Assembly: GCF_002776525.5 (NCBI RefSeq)
Contig: NC_045434.1
Coordinates: forward strand, 115,922,150-115,986,149
Origin: Piliocolobus tephrosceles
Taxonomy: Eukaryota; Chordata; Mammalia; Primates; Cercopithecidae
DNA: 64,000 nucleotides
Direction of reading: 5' to 3'
The translations under genes were made by a program, and so were the position numbers. Position 1 is the stretch's first letter; the number at the start of each line of letters is the position of its first letter. Positions 33,930 through 46,651 of this stretch are shown one piece after another. The notes beneath the pieces were generated by a model. That model made no database searches. It was not told the DNA's origin and saw nothing but the letters and a program-made list of their open reading frames with translations.

Positions 33930-34620
33930 AACTACACATCTCAAACTATCATCTTAGTCCAAGCCTGTATCATTTCTCTTGTGAGTTATTACAATAGCCT
34001 CTTTATTGATCTCAAAATTCTGACATTTACTTCCTGCAAGCTAGTGTCCAATATTAACTAAAGAAAAAAAAAAAAAAGAAAGAAAAATAAAAACCTTTAA
34101 AAACCTTTAAAATCAGCTGAAGTCCTCCAAGATCTCTACTTTTATTTTTTTCTAGTCTAGTTTTCTACTATTTTTCATTCTTTGCTCACTCATATTCATT
34201 CATTGCTTTTCTTTGATTCCAGTTAACATACTTCTGACTTAGTACTTTTGCTGTTCCCTTTTCCTGAGTACTTCCCCCACCCATATAATCTGTACAAACT
34301 GCTTCTCCTGTAGGTCTCTGTTCAAACATTACCTTCCTGCTCATGTCATCCCATATAAAATTACATTCTCCCCCATCTGAGAATCAAGGAAAAATAAATT
34401 TTGCTTTCATTACTTTCCTCTGCATCAATTACCCTCTAACATTATACATACATACACACAAAGACCCACATTTGCTTGTTAGTCTCTGCCAACATAATTT
34501 TACTTTTCAAATGAGCAGAATTTTTTTCTTAACTGCTATATATTCAGCACCTAGGGCAGTGCCTGACACATTGTATGTACAAAATGCAATTTACCAGTGA
34601 ATGCAGAAATAAATGAATGT
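33930..34620 (+). mobile_element. L2 LINE 3' end
   Basis: Diverged L2 in sense orientation: GTGAGTTATTACAATAGCCTC, GAAGTCCTCCAAGATCTCTAC, TTTGCTGTTCCCTTTTCCTGAG, GGTCTCTGTTCAAACATTACCTTC and CAGCACCTAGGGCAGTGCCTGACAC. An A-rich interruption lies at about 34064-34095. The adjacent MaLR provirus inserted just upstream of it. Confidence 0.7.
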
Positions 34621-35239
34621 AACATATTCTTTAGATCTAGTTAATTAGGGCTGAATTGATTGGTTTACAGTATAAGAACATGGCAGCAGAAGAAAAAGCC
34701 AAAAATATAACCACTTGTTAAAACATGAAATGTGGAAAATATTTAATCAAAGTGTAACTATTTCCAATTAAATGATGAAAATAAGTAGGCATTCTTACCT
34801 ACCTAATAAAACGCACATGTACATGTTCATAAAATTATGTAGATAAAATAAGGACATAAAAAAGGGATTATTAATATTTAATACATTCAATCACCACATT
34901 TAACTATTATAGACAATGTAATCATGAATAGAATGCTAGTGAAACACCTCACTAGAGACATTTTTTAACTTTAGTGATCAAATATTTGTATAAACAAGTG
35001 TTCAAATACATAAGTAAATGGCAGATTATTGAAATGAGAAATACAAATTAGTAACGTTTGGACTGATTAAATTTAGTATGACAAGAAATGAAGTGAGAAA
35101 AGATAAAATATTAGATGAATAAATAAATACTTTGTCTAAACAGTTGGTATTCTAAAAATTTATTGTAATTTAGTCTGATTTTGTTATTATGTTTTATATC
35201 CAAAAACATAAATTCTAACATAAAAGTTGGTGTCATCTA
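34621..35239. other. unassigned AT-rich DNA
   Basis: Nothing recognisable beyond AT-rich composition. Confidence 0.45.
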
Positions 35240-35455
35240 ATAGAGTAATTTCCAGTATTAGTCCATGGATGAAGTCTAGACTGGTGATATGAAAATCACC
35301 TGAGGAACTTAATGAAAATATATAATAGCATGTTCCACTCCTAGAGATTCTAATTAACAGGTCTGAAGTAAAGTCAAGACTTTAAAACATGATCGTACAG
35401 CTCCCAAAGAGGTTTAGAAAACTTTGCTATCCAGTTTTGAGAACCGATAATATTT
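35240..35455. mobile_element. possible hAT-Charlie (MER5-like) fragment
   Basis: The order ATCACCTGAGGAACTTAATGAAAAT, TCCACTCCTAGAGATTCTAATTAACAGG, TCCCAAAGAGGTTT and TTTTGAGAACC recalls MER5-type non-autonomous hAT elements. It is strongly diverged and termini are not clear. Confidence 0.45.
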
Positions 35456-35659
35456 TTCAGAGATCATAAAATGGCTGTCAGTGGCCTGATTTGAACAAAT
35501 AAACATGATTTTTTGATCCACAGAGGGTTATCTTGTGTTTTCAATTTATATATAAATATTCACATTTATAACTTCTTGTGAAAATAAATTTAGCAACAGA
35601 GAATGTGCATTGTTATATTTGAGTAATGTACTAGAACTGTTAGTAACTTCCTCTTTTGT

Positions 35660-35810
35660 ATATTTATTCATTCATTCATTTATTCAAACTAATAGTTATT
35701 GATGGTCTATTCCACATTATATTATTCTAGTTGCTTATAAAATTAAAGTAAGTAAAGTAGATAAAATTTTCTGAAGTACTAGAACTCAAATTCTCATGGG
35801 AAAAACAAAA
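35660..35810 (-). mobile_element. possible L2 3' end, antisense
   Basis: ATTCATTCATTCATTTATTCAAACTAATAG followed by TTGATGGTCTATTCCACATTATATTATTCTAG is similar to the antisense of the L2 tail (TTCATTCA repeats, then the TGTGCCAGGCACTGTTCTAG region). Weak evidence. Confidence 0.4.
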
Positions 35811-38619
35811 AGTAGGTATGTTCCGGTTTTCACATTGTCCCCATCAGTCACCATAAACTTCAGCACATTGCTCAGTATGTTGCTGTCATTTATCACTATA
35901 CTTGCATGGCTATATTTTTACAAAGTGTGAAACTGTCTTCCATTTTTATTTTCATATTAGTTAAAGCAGAGGTAATTTCTACAATAAAGAAACAGCAAAA
36001 TGTTCAGCTCTTAACCGAGAATATTTTGATTTCTATTTTATGTTACACTTCAATGTGTGTATTCTTCCAAATTGTGATTAGGGAATTCTTCTTCCTCTTA
36101 CTTTGTGACTTTTAGATCCCCTGGGATTTAGAGTTAATGTGTGATCAGTTAGTGGATAGAAAAGAAAGGATGTAAGTGGTACAGTTCTCTCATAATTTTG
36201 TAACTATGTCAAGGAACATATTCAGGAAGTGAGGCACACCATTTTTCCTCACATTCCTTGGCCAATAATAAATCTCATGTTGTGCCTAGATGCAAGAGGC
36301 CTGGGAAATGAGGTCCCTGCCTGGGCTCCTCCTTTAACTCTATGGGATGGAAAAGAGAACAAGAATGTTTGCTGGACAGATAACTTGTGTTTTCCAAACG
36401 GTAAAGTTTAAAAAATGAGATATATACCTAGAAGACTGCATAATTCAAGAAAACAGCAGAAAACATTTTTTGTCTGTCTTTTATCTTTGGTTCAATGCAA
36501 ATAAACAAGTTTTAGTTGGAAAACTTCTGTGTTCCCTATACCATTCATTTATACTATATTCTTGGCACCCATTGGCAATTGATTTTTGACTTCTGATCTA
36601 GGCCAAAGTATTACTTTGGAAAGAAAAAATAATCAGATAAGGAAACAGAGGTTTTCCTAAAGCCACAAAATAAATTTACAGTAAGACTAGGAAAATACAT
36701 GAAATGAGTCTAACTTAAGTTGAGTCTTATTTCATTTATACTTTTGTCCCTCTTTATTATGATATGACTACATAAAATATGTAGAAAAGTATGTGTATGT
36801 GTGCACATATATTAGTTTTCTATTTTTGTGTTAATAGATGTTTATTTTTATCTTCACAGTATTTCCATTTCTTCTGGCAAAAGCACTACCTTTGGAAACA
36901 CCACCTCCTACTTTTCATGATGGTTTTGAAGCAGCCTATTGGTATACACTGCTATTGTGGGCACAGGAGTAAACATGTGATGCAAGTCTATTAAATCAAG
37001 ATACATATCAATAGCAAAGATTTGCCCATGAATTTGCATGTAATTAAAAATGGACCCATCACAGTTTTTCCTTGAGGATAGAATGAAATGGCATGATGAT
37101 TTTCTATCCCTTCTACCTTCCCTTCCTTTTGGTAATGGTAAAACATTTTGGGGGGATAACTCTATCTCATTTTCCACAATGTTTGAGAAGAAAAGAAATC
37201 TCTCCTCTCCAAATTTGTCAGGGACTGGTGATATCTTTCGTCTGAGATGTGCATATCCTGTTAAAGCCCAGAGCTGGGACAATAGAAGTGGCCTGAAGGA
37301 AAAAGAGTGAACCTGAGAAACGTTGTATGCATGTGGGTTAAGGTCAATTTCTGTGATTAATGTGAAAACTTTGCAAAAGTTTACTGAAAGCTGAATGGTC
37401 ATTTCTGTTGGTTACTGCGATATAAGTTATCTCTCAATAACTGCCCACAATCTCAGCCCAAGATGGCAGCTTGCTGAAGTGGAAAATCCAGAAGCTGGAG
37501 TGTGTGGAGTGGCCCACATAGAAGTGGGAAAAGAAAGTTAAGTCAGATCCAAATTTCCTAAGTTAGAACATTTGACATGACACTCAAAGCAATTAACAAA
37601 TGTATACCCTCACAAATGAGTCAGAATTTAAATGTTTGCCACGTGGAGGAAAATGATAACATGTATGGATTAAACAAAAAACAGCAAGAAACAACAAAAG
37701 GAGGAGAGCAAGAACAAACACGACAAGTATATGAAGTTGTTCACTGACAGGAACTTAAGATAAACCAAGCGAAGAGCAGAAAGCTAATCACTATGGTAAT
37801 ACTAGAAAAAAGGGGGATTTTTCTCTTGCTGTCACCTCTACCCCAATGCTTGTGAAGATACTTATAAGCTGAAGACCACAGGATGCCCAGCATCTTCCTT
37901 CAGTCTACGGAGCTGCAAGTGCAACTGTATGTCTAGTATTACTGTAATATAGGAGAGTTTAGGCTTCGGTTGGAGTTTCTCATTTTGAAATATATGGAAA
38001 AGGGTTTTACTCAGTAATAAACTATTTGTGAAGACACTACACTGAGTGTCAAACTGACCTATCCACATTACACTTTTTATTTTGTTTTTAGAGCAAGACT
38101 GTTGGGATTTTTAAGAAGATGCATCTTGTTTTTTTTTTTTTTTTTTTTCTTTTTATAATACCAGTTGCATTTGAATGTATTGTTATATTTCTTGAAAAAT
38201 ATAACACATCAACATTCTACTTTCTAGAACCTCTTAGTTATTGCACCAGCTCTTCTGGGACTTTTTGAGAGTCTAGTGACTCATTACCCTTTCTGGAACA
38301 GTGAGCTTTGAGGGAGAGGGTAGGGATGTCTAACATGAGAAAGGGGCTGTGTTCCACAAAAGATTGTTACTGTTATTTCTGATATACGTATAGTACTGTT
38401 TAGTCTAGCCTATTTTGCTAACTTTTTATATCACTTATGGGGATTTTCTCTAAGTGTTAAATTGTATTAAATTTAAATTAAAAATTTTTTTGTTTAAAGG
38501 TGTTTCTTTGAGGGTTATGAATCAGTCAGTGGGATCTGCAAATATCTGAGACCTAATTTTAACAAAAGAATCGCAGCTGGTTATCTGTCTACCAAATTTA
38601 TTTCTCTGTCCTTTGACTA
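35811..38619. other. mostly unassigned; weak traces of ancient repeats
   Basis: No gene was recognised. About 36620-36720 (GATAAGGAAACAGAGGTTTTCC) may be a MIR relic. About 36230-36400 contains TTCCTTGGCCAATAATAAATCTC and GCAAGAGGCCTGGGAAATGAGG, reminiscent of a dispersed ancient repeat. A T-run of about 20 lies at 38128-38149. Open frames at 36908-37402 (minus) and 37050-37310 (plus) overlap each other and lack known motifs, so I regard them as chance. Confidence 0.35.
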
Positions 38620-39243
38620 AATTAGACTACATTTTTAGTCATCATCGTATTTAGGTATGACTATGTGACTGGGTTCTAGACTGTTGAATTTGGACAAAAA
38701 AGACACATGACATTTGTACGTTTGGGGCACAAAAAGCCTCAAGCACAATTCTCTGCTTTTTAAATGTCCTATTTGCTGGAAAGATTTGGCATATAACAGA
38801 GGACTGGAGGAACCTAGAAGAAGTTTGTGGCACAATACAGAGAAGCATGAGCTGCTATATCACTTACGGATAACTGACCGCAAAACACCGACACTGAGAA
38901 ATGTAATATGTAAAGCCACAGAGATTGCTTGTTTGTCTCAGTTCTTCCACTCTTATCAAAACTGGTTCATATTTTTCCTCCCAGTACTCCTGGGACCCAT
39001 AAGAATAACAATATTGTCCAGGCATTTGATTTTAATGCTTAGGCACAGTCAATGGCATGTGAGAATTGTTTCCAAATTTATGACCTGCAGGATATTGGTT
39101 TCCTATGAGCCCATTGAACACCACAAGGGGGCAGAGTTGCCTAAGCCCATCAATCAGCTAAACAAAATTTGCAGCTATGACCCGTTCAAGATTAGGGTTC
39201 TCTCTGGTGATCTGAACTCTTGTTTCTTTACTTCAGATATGTA
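38620..39243 (+). other. long unexplained open frame, probably fortuitous
   Basis: A 176-codon frame runs from ATG 38714 to a stop at 39242-39244, the longest plus-strand frame not explained by a simple repeat. The predicted protein (MYVWGTKSLKHNSLLF...) has no domain, signal peptide or repeat that I recognise. The left part of the DNA (GACTATGTGACTGGGTTC, AAGCCACAGAGATTGC) resembles a decayed LTR-type repeat. No promoter, Kozak context of note or splice structure supports a gene. Confidence 0.3.
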
Positions 39244-41728
39244 GCAGCTTGGTGTAAAATGTTTGATATAGGGATATATTCCTTGATGCCCTTGCTTCTT
39301 CTATTTGTTATTCAAAATTTAGGAACAACAAAAAAAATTCAGATAGCAAGTGTACCTTATTAATACTGGAGTCTATATTTCTATTTCTCATTATATAGAT
39401 ATGCATGTATCATTTTATATATTTATGTAGATACATAGAAAATATATATTTGCGTAAGTATACACAAAGATATAAATATGAATACGATGTTTATTTTTAC
39501 AAAGTCAATGACCGTAGGTAAAAAGGGCACTGTTAAGTAATTTAAACTTCCCCAACTTCTGAATACATTGTTTTCAAAAAAATTTTACATTATATATTTC
39601 ACATACGTATGCATATTAAAGATTTACAAAGTCTAGGCCTTCCCTTAGCTTTGATGAGACACTTTTTAAACTGTGCTAATTGGAATTAGAATTTGTACAA
39701 AGCTACTACTCAATGTAGTTGTACCTGTACAAGAATCTGAGTCAAGTCACCAGCGACTTGAATTGCAGATTGGTGACTGAAATTGTAGTACTCTAACATT
39801 TTGTAAAACAAGTTCTGACCCATCTAAACCTAGTTAGGTATTAAAAATTTTGTGTAACAAGGTGATAGCAACCACAAAACTGATAGTTATAGAGAGGCAA
39901 ATGTAGAAGTGAGGAGTATAAAAGAAGATAGGAGAGAGAAAAGAGAAGAGGGAAGAAATGGGGGAGGACAAGGAGAGAAAGGAAGTAGACGACGAGAAAT
40001 ATATAAAAAGAAGAGACAGGAGAAGTAGGAGGAGGCTGACAAGGGGAAGGAGAAGAAAAGAAGAGGAGAAGGAGGAGAAAGCAGAGGGTAAAATATAAAA
40101 GATAAAAGAGGAAAAGAAAAAGCTAATGGCAGTGGCAGCCCAGAAGTAGGAGGAGGTGAAAAAGGAAGGAGAAATTTTCATCCGAAGGCAAGATAGAATA
40201 CATGGTTTACTAAGCAGTGCTTAGATACAGCATAAGTAAAGAGAAGCACATGGGGAATAATATATCAAAATACTAACAAGCATGTTTTATGTGTAACTTC
40301 CTTGTATGTATCCTCTATCTATTAAAATCAATTTTTGCTTCTGCAGGATTTTCATCACTCATATAGAAATACAAAGCAAAAGAAATGTCAGTATTACACT
40401 TTTTCCTATAAAAAATAACTTTTTCAGACTGAGAAGATAGATATACAGAAAGAGATATCTCACTACATATATTTCATTATGTATATACCCTATATGTAAA
40501 ATTTTGTACATGTAACGTATATATAGATAAATATATATACATAAATAAAATTTTAATTCATAATTCTCACACTGTTAAAATAACAGGTGTTAACACATAG
40601 TACATTTTTAGAGGCTTACTATTAAAAGAGCATTGAGTATGCTTTTCAGACAAAATTGGACAAATTTAGAATTCTGTATATTCCATCCTTTGTCAGCATG
40701 TTACATTGTTGTAAAGCAGAATGGTTTGCAAACATTAAGAGAAATTGCCGAAAAAATGCCTGAAATAATTTTAGTTTTTTTTTTTTTTTCCTCTTGTTAC
40801 AGCATTTTTGGAGTAGGGGTAATAATTCCACTTCTCTTCCATTTTTCTGCTCACAGCCTTCTTCTAGTGGGTCAGATATCAATGGGACAATACAAGCTTG
40901 ACTGAAATATCTAAAATAAGGGCAACAAAGGGATCAATTTGGCACTAAACATTTTGGGTACTATAAATGGCTAAGTGGGAGTTGGGAGAATACATGATCT
41001 GAGAAGGCATCACAAACCCTCTTTTAGCCCTCTGTTCTAGGTGTATATGAGAAAAATAGTGTCTAGGAACACTACAATCTTGAATCATATTGCAGTCTGT
41101 TAAAACAAGCTTTATTTTTGTTTCATTGTTCTTTTTTTCAGGAAATTAATAAAATTTTCTAAGTTATTTCTATATCTATTTTTTTTCTGTTGTTTCTAAG
41201 CTTTTGACAAAAACAAAAATTGTGAAAGAGTTAAACATGGCAAAACATTATCAGGTTATTTGATTCTATGGAGGTCAGCATCCTTCATGGTCATCAAACT
41301 ATTTTACAATTTGATATATTCTGGAATTTTGATAGTAATGTAAATAATTAACTTTCAGAGAAATTAAAATTAATGTTGTTGAAAGGAAGTATAATTTATT
41401 CTTGACCTCTTCTGTGAATGATGCCAGTTTTGTATGTATTAAATTCATTTCAGCTTTCTTAATTGCCTATATATTAATATAATATTTTTTATTCCTTTCT
41501 AGTTCCCTCATTCTTGAATTAGTTAGAGTATTTGACCTGTGTTCACATTTTATATTTATATAAAAATTACATTTTTTCCTCTGTCGAATTATCTTTTTAC
41601 TGTGTCTTATGATCTAGAAAAGACCATCTCTATCAAGGTGGGAGGGGAAATGGCCTTAGGATGGTAAGATTATATTAACATATTTAATGTTTCTGATTTT
41701 CAAATTAGATTCATTATTCTGAGCTATC
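39244..41728. other. unassigned AT-rich DNA with a purine tract
   Basis: No gene recognised. TA-rich runs occur around 39400-39480 and 40440-40550. The long GA-rich tract is listed separately. Confidence 0.4.
39909..40125. repeat. polypurine (GA-rich) tract
   Basis: About 215 bases are overwhelmingly A and G on the plus strand (GGAGAGAGAAAAGAGAAGAGGG, GGAAGGAGAAGAAAAGAAGAGG and similar) with only scattered pyrimidines. The 115-aa Ser/Leu/Phe-rich minus-strand frame across it is a composition artefact. Confidence 0.9.
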
Positions 41729-42344
41729 TGTGATGGCTAATTTTACATGTCAACTTGACTGAGCTAAAGGATGCCCAAATAGTTGGTAAATTATTATTTC
41801 TGGGTGTATCTGTCAGTGTGCTTCCAGAAGAGATTAGCATTTGAATCAGTAGACTGAGTAAAAAAGATATCCTTCACCCATGTGGGTGAGCATTATCCAG
41901 TCTTTGTAGAGCCTGAATAGAGTAAATCATGGAGGGAGGGTAAAATTTATCTCTCTCTTTGAGCTGAGACATCCACCTTCTTCTTCCCTTGGACATAAGA
42001 GATCCTGGTTCCTGGATCTTCAGAGTCTGAGACTTACACCAGCGGTTTCCTAATTTCTCAGGTCTTCAGACTTAAGACTGATTTATATCATCAGTTTCTC
42101 TGTTTCTCCAACTTGCAGACAGCATAGAAGGGGATTTCTTGAACTAGATAATAATGTAATGCAATTCCCATAATAAATCTCCTCTTAAAGTATAAAAATA
42201 CACACATTACATGCCTGTATCAAAATATCTCACATACCCTATAAATATATACACCTACTATGTACCCACAAAAACTAAAAGTAAAGAAACTTATGTGTAT
42301 ATTTCCCATTAACTCTGTTTCTCAGGAGAATCCTGGCTAATACA
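41729..42344 (+). mobile_element. ERVL-type LTR (MLT2-like), with small L1 insertion
   Basis: Starts TGTGATGGCTAATTTTACATG and continues TCAACTTGACTGAGCTAAAGGATGCCC, TTTGAATCAGTAGACTGAGTAAA and GATCCTGGTTCCTGGATC. It ends CTCAGGAGAATCCTGGCTAATACA. A short L1 tail interrupts it after AATAAATCTCCTCTTAAAG. The subfamily is not certain. No internal region adjoins, so it is a solo LTR or an isolated fragment. Confidence 0.72.
42195..42287 (+). mobile_element. L1M 3'-terminal fragment inside the ERVL LTR
   Basis: ATGCCTGTATCAAAATATCTCACATACCC, then ATAAATATATACACCTACTATGTACCCAC and an A-rich end, is the terminal part of an older L1. TAAAG occurs at both junctions (42186-42190, 42282-42286). Confidence 0.75.
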
Positions 42345-43779
42345 CTATGCAATCAGGAAGACTTCTCCAAGAACTGTGGACTGAAAACCAAGAGACATAT
42401 GTTCAGATGAATATTGTTTTATTTATTAATATATCAAGATTAGATATGTATTAAATTAGTATTATATTATTAGTACAATAAAATTGATACTCTAAAACAA
42501 GTGATGTCCATTTCATTGAAAAATTGATTTTAGAAGGTATATTTGATCATTGAAATTAATCACCACATTCTATGATTTGTAATTTTCTCAATATGTTTTA
42601 TTACTAATTTATACAAACATGTGTTTATAATTTCCTGAACTGTTCTCACAGAAGTGCTTTATTACATCAGCTTTACAGTACACTAATATTTTAATTGACC
42701 AATGTGACAACTCAAAACCATTTTTTTACAAAATTAATGTCCCCAGTGGTACAATGCTCAAAATCAACATCTTTGTGCATTAGTTAACCAAGGGTTTTTT
42801 CCAAGACAGTACATTTGTACGACATTTATTCCACTTTGCACATACTTTCTATTATCATGGCTGTTATATTATTATAATTTATTTTCAGAATTGTTCCTGT
42901 TACTACATTGTTAACTCTTTAAAGTAGGTGCTGTGAATTTTCTTTGTAACATGAATTCTCAGGAGAGTGGTTGACAAAAAATAGATACTAATAATTTTTG
43001 AAGCTGGCTCCTTTGGGTATATGGTATTTCTTGTGACACACCAGAGTGTGTCATCTTCAGAATGAAGTGTGAAGAGTTTTAATTCATTAATCTCGCAAAA
43101 TCAATCCTTCATGTTTCATTGAGATTTTACCTTCATTTTTCTTTTTGAAGTATCAAAATTTGCTAAGAACCTTATGACATTAAGCTAAATATTTTATAGG
43201 CTGTAACATATCAGGATCGTTTTTCTTTATGCTAGTATTAGACTAAGGGCTGAGTATGTATAAAATGCTGTAGTGGGACAATTTACTACATACTGTCAAA
43301 TACATATTCAATATAAAAGCTGACAAAACACTTTCATGTGTAGAACTATTTAAGAAAAAATTATATCCCAGGAATATGTACTTGTTGTTTAAGTCTCAAG
43401 TTTTTACATATGCAAGAAGGACCTAGGTCTGCAGTGACTTTATTCTATATTGTTTATTGGTATTACTGCTATTATTTTATTATTATTACTTTTAATTTTT
43501 AAATAGTCTGAATGCAATAATTATATATAGAAAAAATAAGATACCCTAATTAGCCACCATGTATCTCAAGCCTCAATAATTTCTTCTATTTTCTTCATAG
43601 AATCACATATTCATATATATATATGTATGTATATATATATATATATGATGTAAGGCACACATCCCAAATAATATTAATTTGCACTATTTTCTTCTCACTT
43701 AATTCCATTCTCTCCTTTTCTCCTTTCTTCCAACTGCATCTACATCTGCCAAGTGTTTTAATTTCATAACCGTTTTTCT
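42345..43779. other. unassigned AT-rich DNA with a TA microsatellite
   Basis: No gene recognised. A (TA/TG)n tract lies at about 43612-43647. The rest is ordinary AT-rich sequence. Confidence 0.4.
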
Positions 43780-44170
43780 ACATTTTTGTATCTCTATATA
43801 GATACATATTGTACAACATTTCTTAATGGTTTAAGCTTTGTATCAATGATATCATAATTCATATATCTTTTTGCAATTTTTTCCAGTTAGACTCGTTTTG
43901 AGGTGTATCCATGTTGTTCCACGTAGTGAAGATTTTTTTTTAATATTCATTTTAGCGGACTCTACCATCATTTATTTTTTGATTCTTCTGTTTATTGACA
44001 TTTAACCTAGCCTTTTAAAATTTTTGAAATCAATACTGTAGTGAACATTCATGGGCATGTCTCTTTATGCATATGCATAAACATTTCTCAGGGTTATCAA
44101 GTTGCGAGTGAAAAAACTGTGTTACAGGATGTGCACATCTTCAACTTTATTTAACTTGTCCTACAAGGTT
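43780..44170 (-). mobile_element. possible ancient L1M/HAL1-like fragment, antisense
   Basis: TTTGAGGTGTATCCATGTTGTTCCACG, TTCTTCTGTTTATTGACATTTAACC and ACTGTAGTGAACATTCATGGGCATG follow the order of an antisense ancient L1/HAL1 3' region. Divergence is high. Confidence 0.45.
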
Positions 44171-44437
44171 TTATATGTTGCTTCAGTATTTGGTGATTTT
44201 TCTATTGGTCCAGATTTTAGTTTATCTTATAATGACTTTTTGCTATCTGCTTTTTCACAACAAATATAGTGTTTATGTGATTTCCAGGAGAGTAATCAAT
44301 GTCTTACATTTTTTCCCTTTAGCATAATTCTGCTGTATTATTGAATTAAAATTAAACACATGACGTATTATTTTGAAATTACCCTACTTAATAAATGTAA
44401 ATTAGTATGACTGCATTACAAGTAATATATCTCTTTG

Positions 44438-44742
44438 GGCCAGGTGCGGTGGCTCATACTTGTAATCCCAGCACTTTAGGAACCTGAGATGAGCAGATCA
44501 CTTGAGGTCGGGAGTTCAAAACCAGTCTGGCTAACATGGTGAAACCCCATCTCTACTAAAAATACAAACTGAGTGCACTGGAGTACACTCCACCACACCT
44601 GTAATCCCAGCTACTTAGGAGGCTAAGGCAGAATAATTGCTTGAACCTGGGAGGTGGAGGTTGCAGTGAGTTGAGATGGCACCATTTCACTCCAGCCTGG
44701 GTGACAGAGTGAGACTCCATCTCCAAAAAAAAAAAAAAAAAC
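44438..44742 (+). mobile_element. AluS-type SINE
   Basis: Full-length Alu from GGCCAGGTGCGGTGG to GAGACTCCATCTCC with an A-tail to about 44759. The AluS diagnostic GATCACTTGAGGTCGGGAGTTC is present. The region around 44567-44600 (ACTGAGTGCACTGGAGTACACTCC) is rearranged relative to the usual linker and right-arm start. A TA/TG microsatellite (about 44759-44792) has grown from the tail. Confidence 0.93.
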
Positions 44743-44792
44743 AAACAAACCAAAAAATTATATGTGTATGTATGTGTATATATATATATATC

Positions 44793-46160
44793 TTTGGCTT
44801 TCTCAATTCATAGTGGGATATCTTCTTTACTATTTAGAATGTAACTATTGGTAGAAGTAACCATATTAGAGATCTGTTTTTCTAATATAATTGTGAAAAA
44901 GAATAAGTAATAAACACTGATTTTATTTAGGAAAAAACAAAATTAAATAGTGAGTGATCTTAACATGGCTGATAATATCAGTTTACCCATGAAAATGGAA
45001 GAAGAATTGGATACAAAAATATTTTAAGTCAGAATTATTAAAGACTGAAATAACAAAGTCATCAAACATTAAAGGCGGAACTTAGAAACATTTCTCAGGT
45101 ACATTCAATGGTATTGATGGCTAATTCAATGGATAAGAAACAACAAACACTACAGTTAGTCATTTTGTGAAAGGTATCTAAGAGTACAAAGAAAGAGAAA
45201 GGCCCCGTTTAACACTTAAATGTCAAGAATAAAAACTTATTTCAATCTTTAGGTATCTAAATTTTTAAATGAAAAGGAGTGGATGCTCGGAGGATCAGCA
45301 GAGTTATCCAACAGAGCTCAGCCCTGACTGCAGGTATATGTGCAAATAAATTGTTTCCTGACTCAATCAAGGGCCTCAGTTTTGGGTTGGTTTGTTATTT
45401 AGTAAGACATCACTAAACCAAAATCCAAGTGAAAATGTCTAGAAAATAAGGTTTGCTGCTAAGACAGAGTTGAGACCAGGGGTCCAGATTAGGGAGAAAT
45501 CAGCTTTTAGAGAAGAGCTGATGCCAATTTAGGAGATAAAATGAGCAAGGGAAGTATTCAGAAAAAAATAAGTTCTAATGGCAGAATGGTAAACATTCCA
45601 AACTTTTAAGATTTAAGTAGACATGGAAGACCCACCAAAATAGATTGAGCACTGTCAATAATTTCAAGTTATGAAAACCAAGATAAAAATTGGGTTGCTT
45701 GTGTAATAGTGAATGATGATAAATATTTAATTGAATAAAGGTCAAACAGATTTTTTTTTTTTTTTTTTTTTGCAGATCTACTGATTTTGCAATGAGGAGG
45801 TCATCAGGGCCTCCGGAAGCAGCAATTTTAATGAAGTGTTATGAGCAACATGTTTCTTATGACAGGTTGAGTGGGAACGGGAGAAACAAAGTAGAAGTAA
45901 ATTGTGTGTGTATATTTAGGAATGTGTTTTGGATAGGAAGTTGATCACATTTTAGGTTGACAGTAAAGAAATAGAAGAAAACTGAATGAATAGAAATTTC
46001 AGGAGACATAAAGCAGGTCAAAATGAATGATTAATTACAAGCATATGATTGTTCTTATCTTGGAGAGGAGGAAAGGAGAAAACTCTTTTCTATGAGACAA
46101 GAGAAGACTTTTAGAAGTGATGACTATATACACATGCTACTTTAAAAGGAATGTGATAAA
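44793..46160. other. unassigned DNA
   Basis: No gene or confident repeat recognised. A T-run of about 20 bases at 45750-45771 could be the relic of a retrotransposed tail, but no adjoining element is recognisable. Confidence 0.4.
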
Positions 46161-46651
46161 TATTAGTTTGCTAATAGATAGACTATCATGTACTTTACAA
46201 CGAACATCCTGTAGGTCAGAAATCTGGTACAGGTCTTAATAGTTTAAACTCTAAGTGTCAACCCAGTGAGATCCTTTCCAGAGTCTCTAGGGAAAAATAG
46301 ATTTCCTTGACTTTGTCCAGCTTCTAGATATCTCTCACATTCCTTGGCTCATGGCTATCTTCCTTCATCTTTAATGCCAGGAACAGCAAACTGTTCTTTT
46401 TCACATTATTTCTCTGATGTCTCTTACATGGACACATTTCCCTCTCTGACCCAGCTGGGAAGGGTTCCCAGCTATTAAGAACTTGTGATTAGATTGGGTT
46501 CACCCCAGTACTACAGGTTAATTTTCCCATGTCAAAGTCTTTAATTTAATCACATCTGCAAGGAATTTTGTAGCCAGAGAAGTAACCAATTCATGGGTTC
46601 TTGAAATCAAAACATGTATATCTTTGGGGAGCCATTACTCTCCCTACCACA
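46161..46651 (-). mobile_element. MLT1-type MaLR LTR, antisense
   Basis: TATTAGTTTGCTAATAG at the left, then TAGGTCAGAAATCTGG, GAGTCTCTAGGGAAAAATAGATTTCC and CACATTCCTTGGCTCATGGC. It continues CTTGTGATTAGATTGGGTTCACCCC and CTTTGGGGAGCCATTACTCTCCCTACCACA at the right, in the order of an antisense MLT1-like LTR. Diverged, with no coding content. Confidence 0.65.

Noticed and set aside
36908..37402. 164-aa minus-strand frame overlapping an 86-aa plus-strand frame
   Set aside because: No recognisable domain, no promoter or splice context, and both strands are open together, which points to chance.
39834..40181. 115-aa Ser/Leu/Phe-rich minus-strand frame
   Set aside because: It is the complement of the polypurine tract. 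Pyrimidine-rich codons rarely give stops, so the open frame is a composition effect.
45750..45771. Long T-run as evidence of an antisense retrotransposed gene
   Set aside because: No recognisable SINE, LINE or processed gene adjoins it and no flanking target duplication was found.
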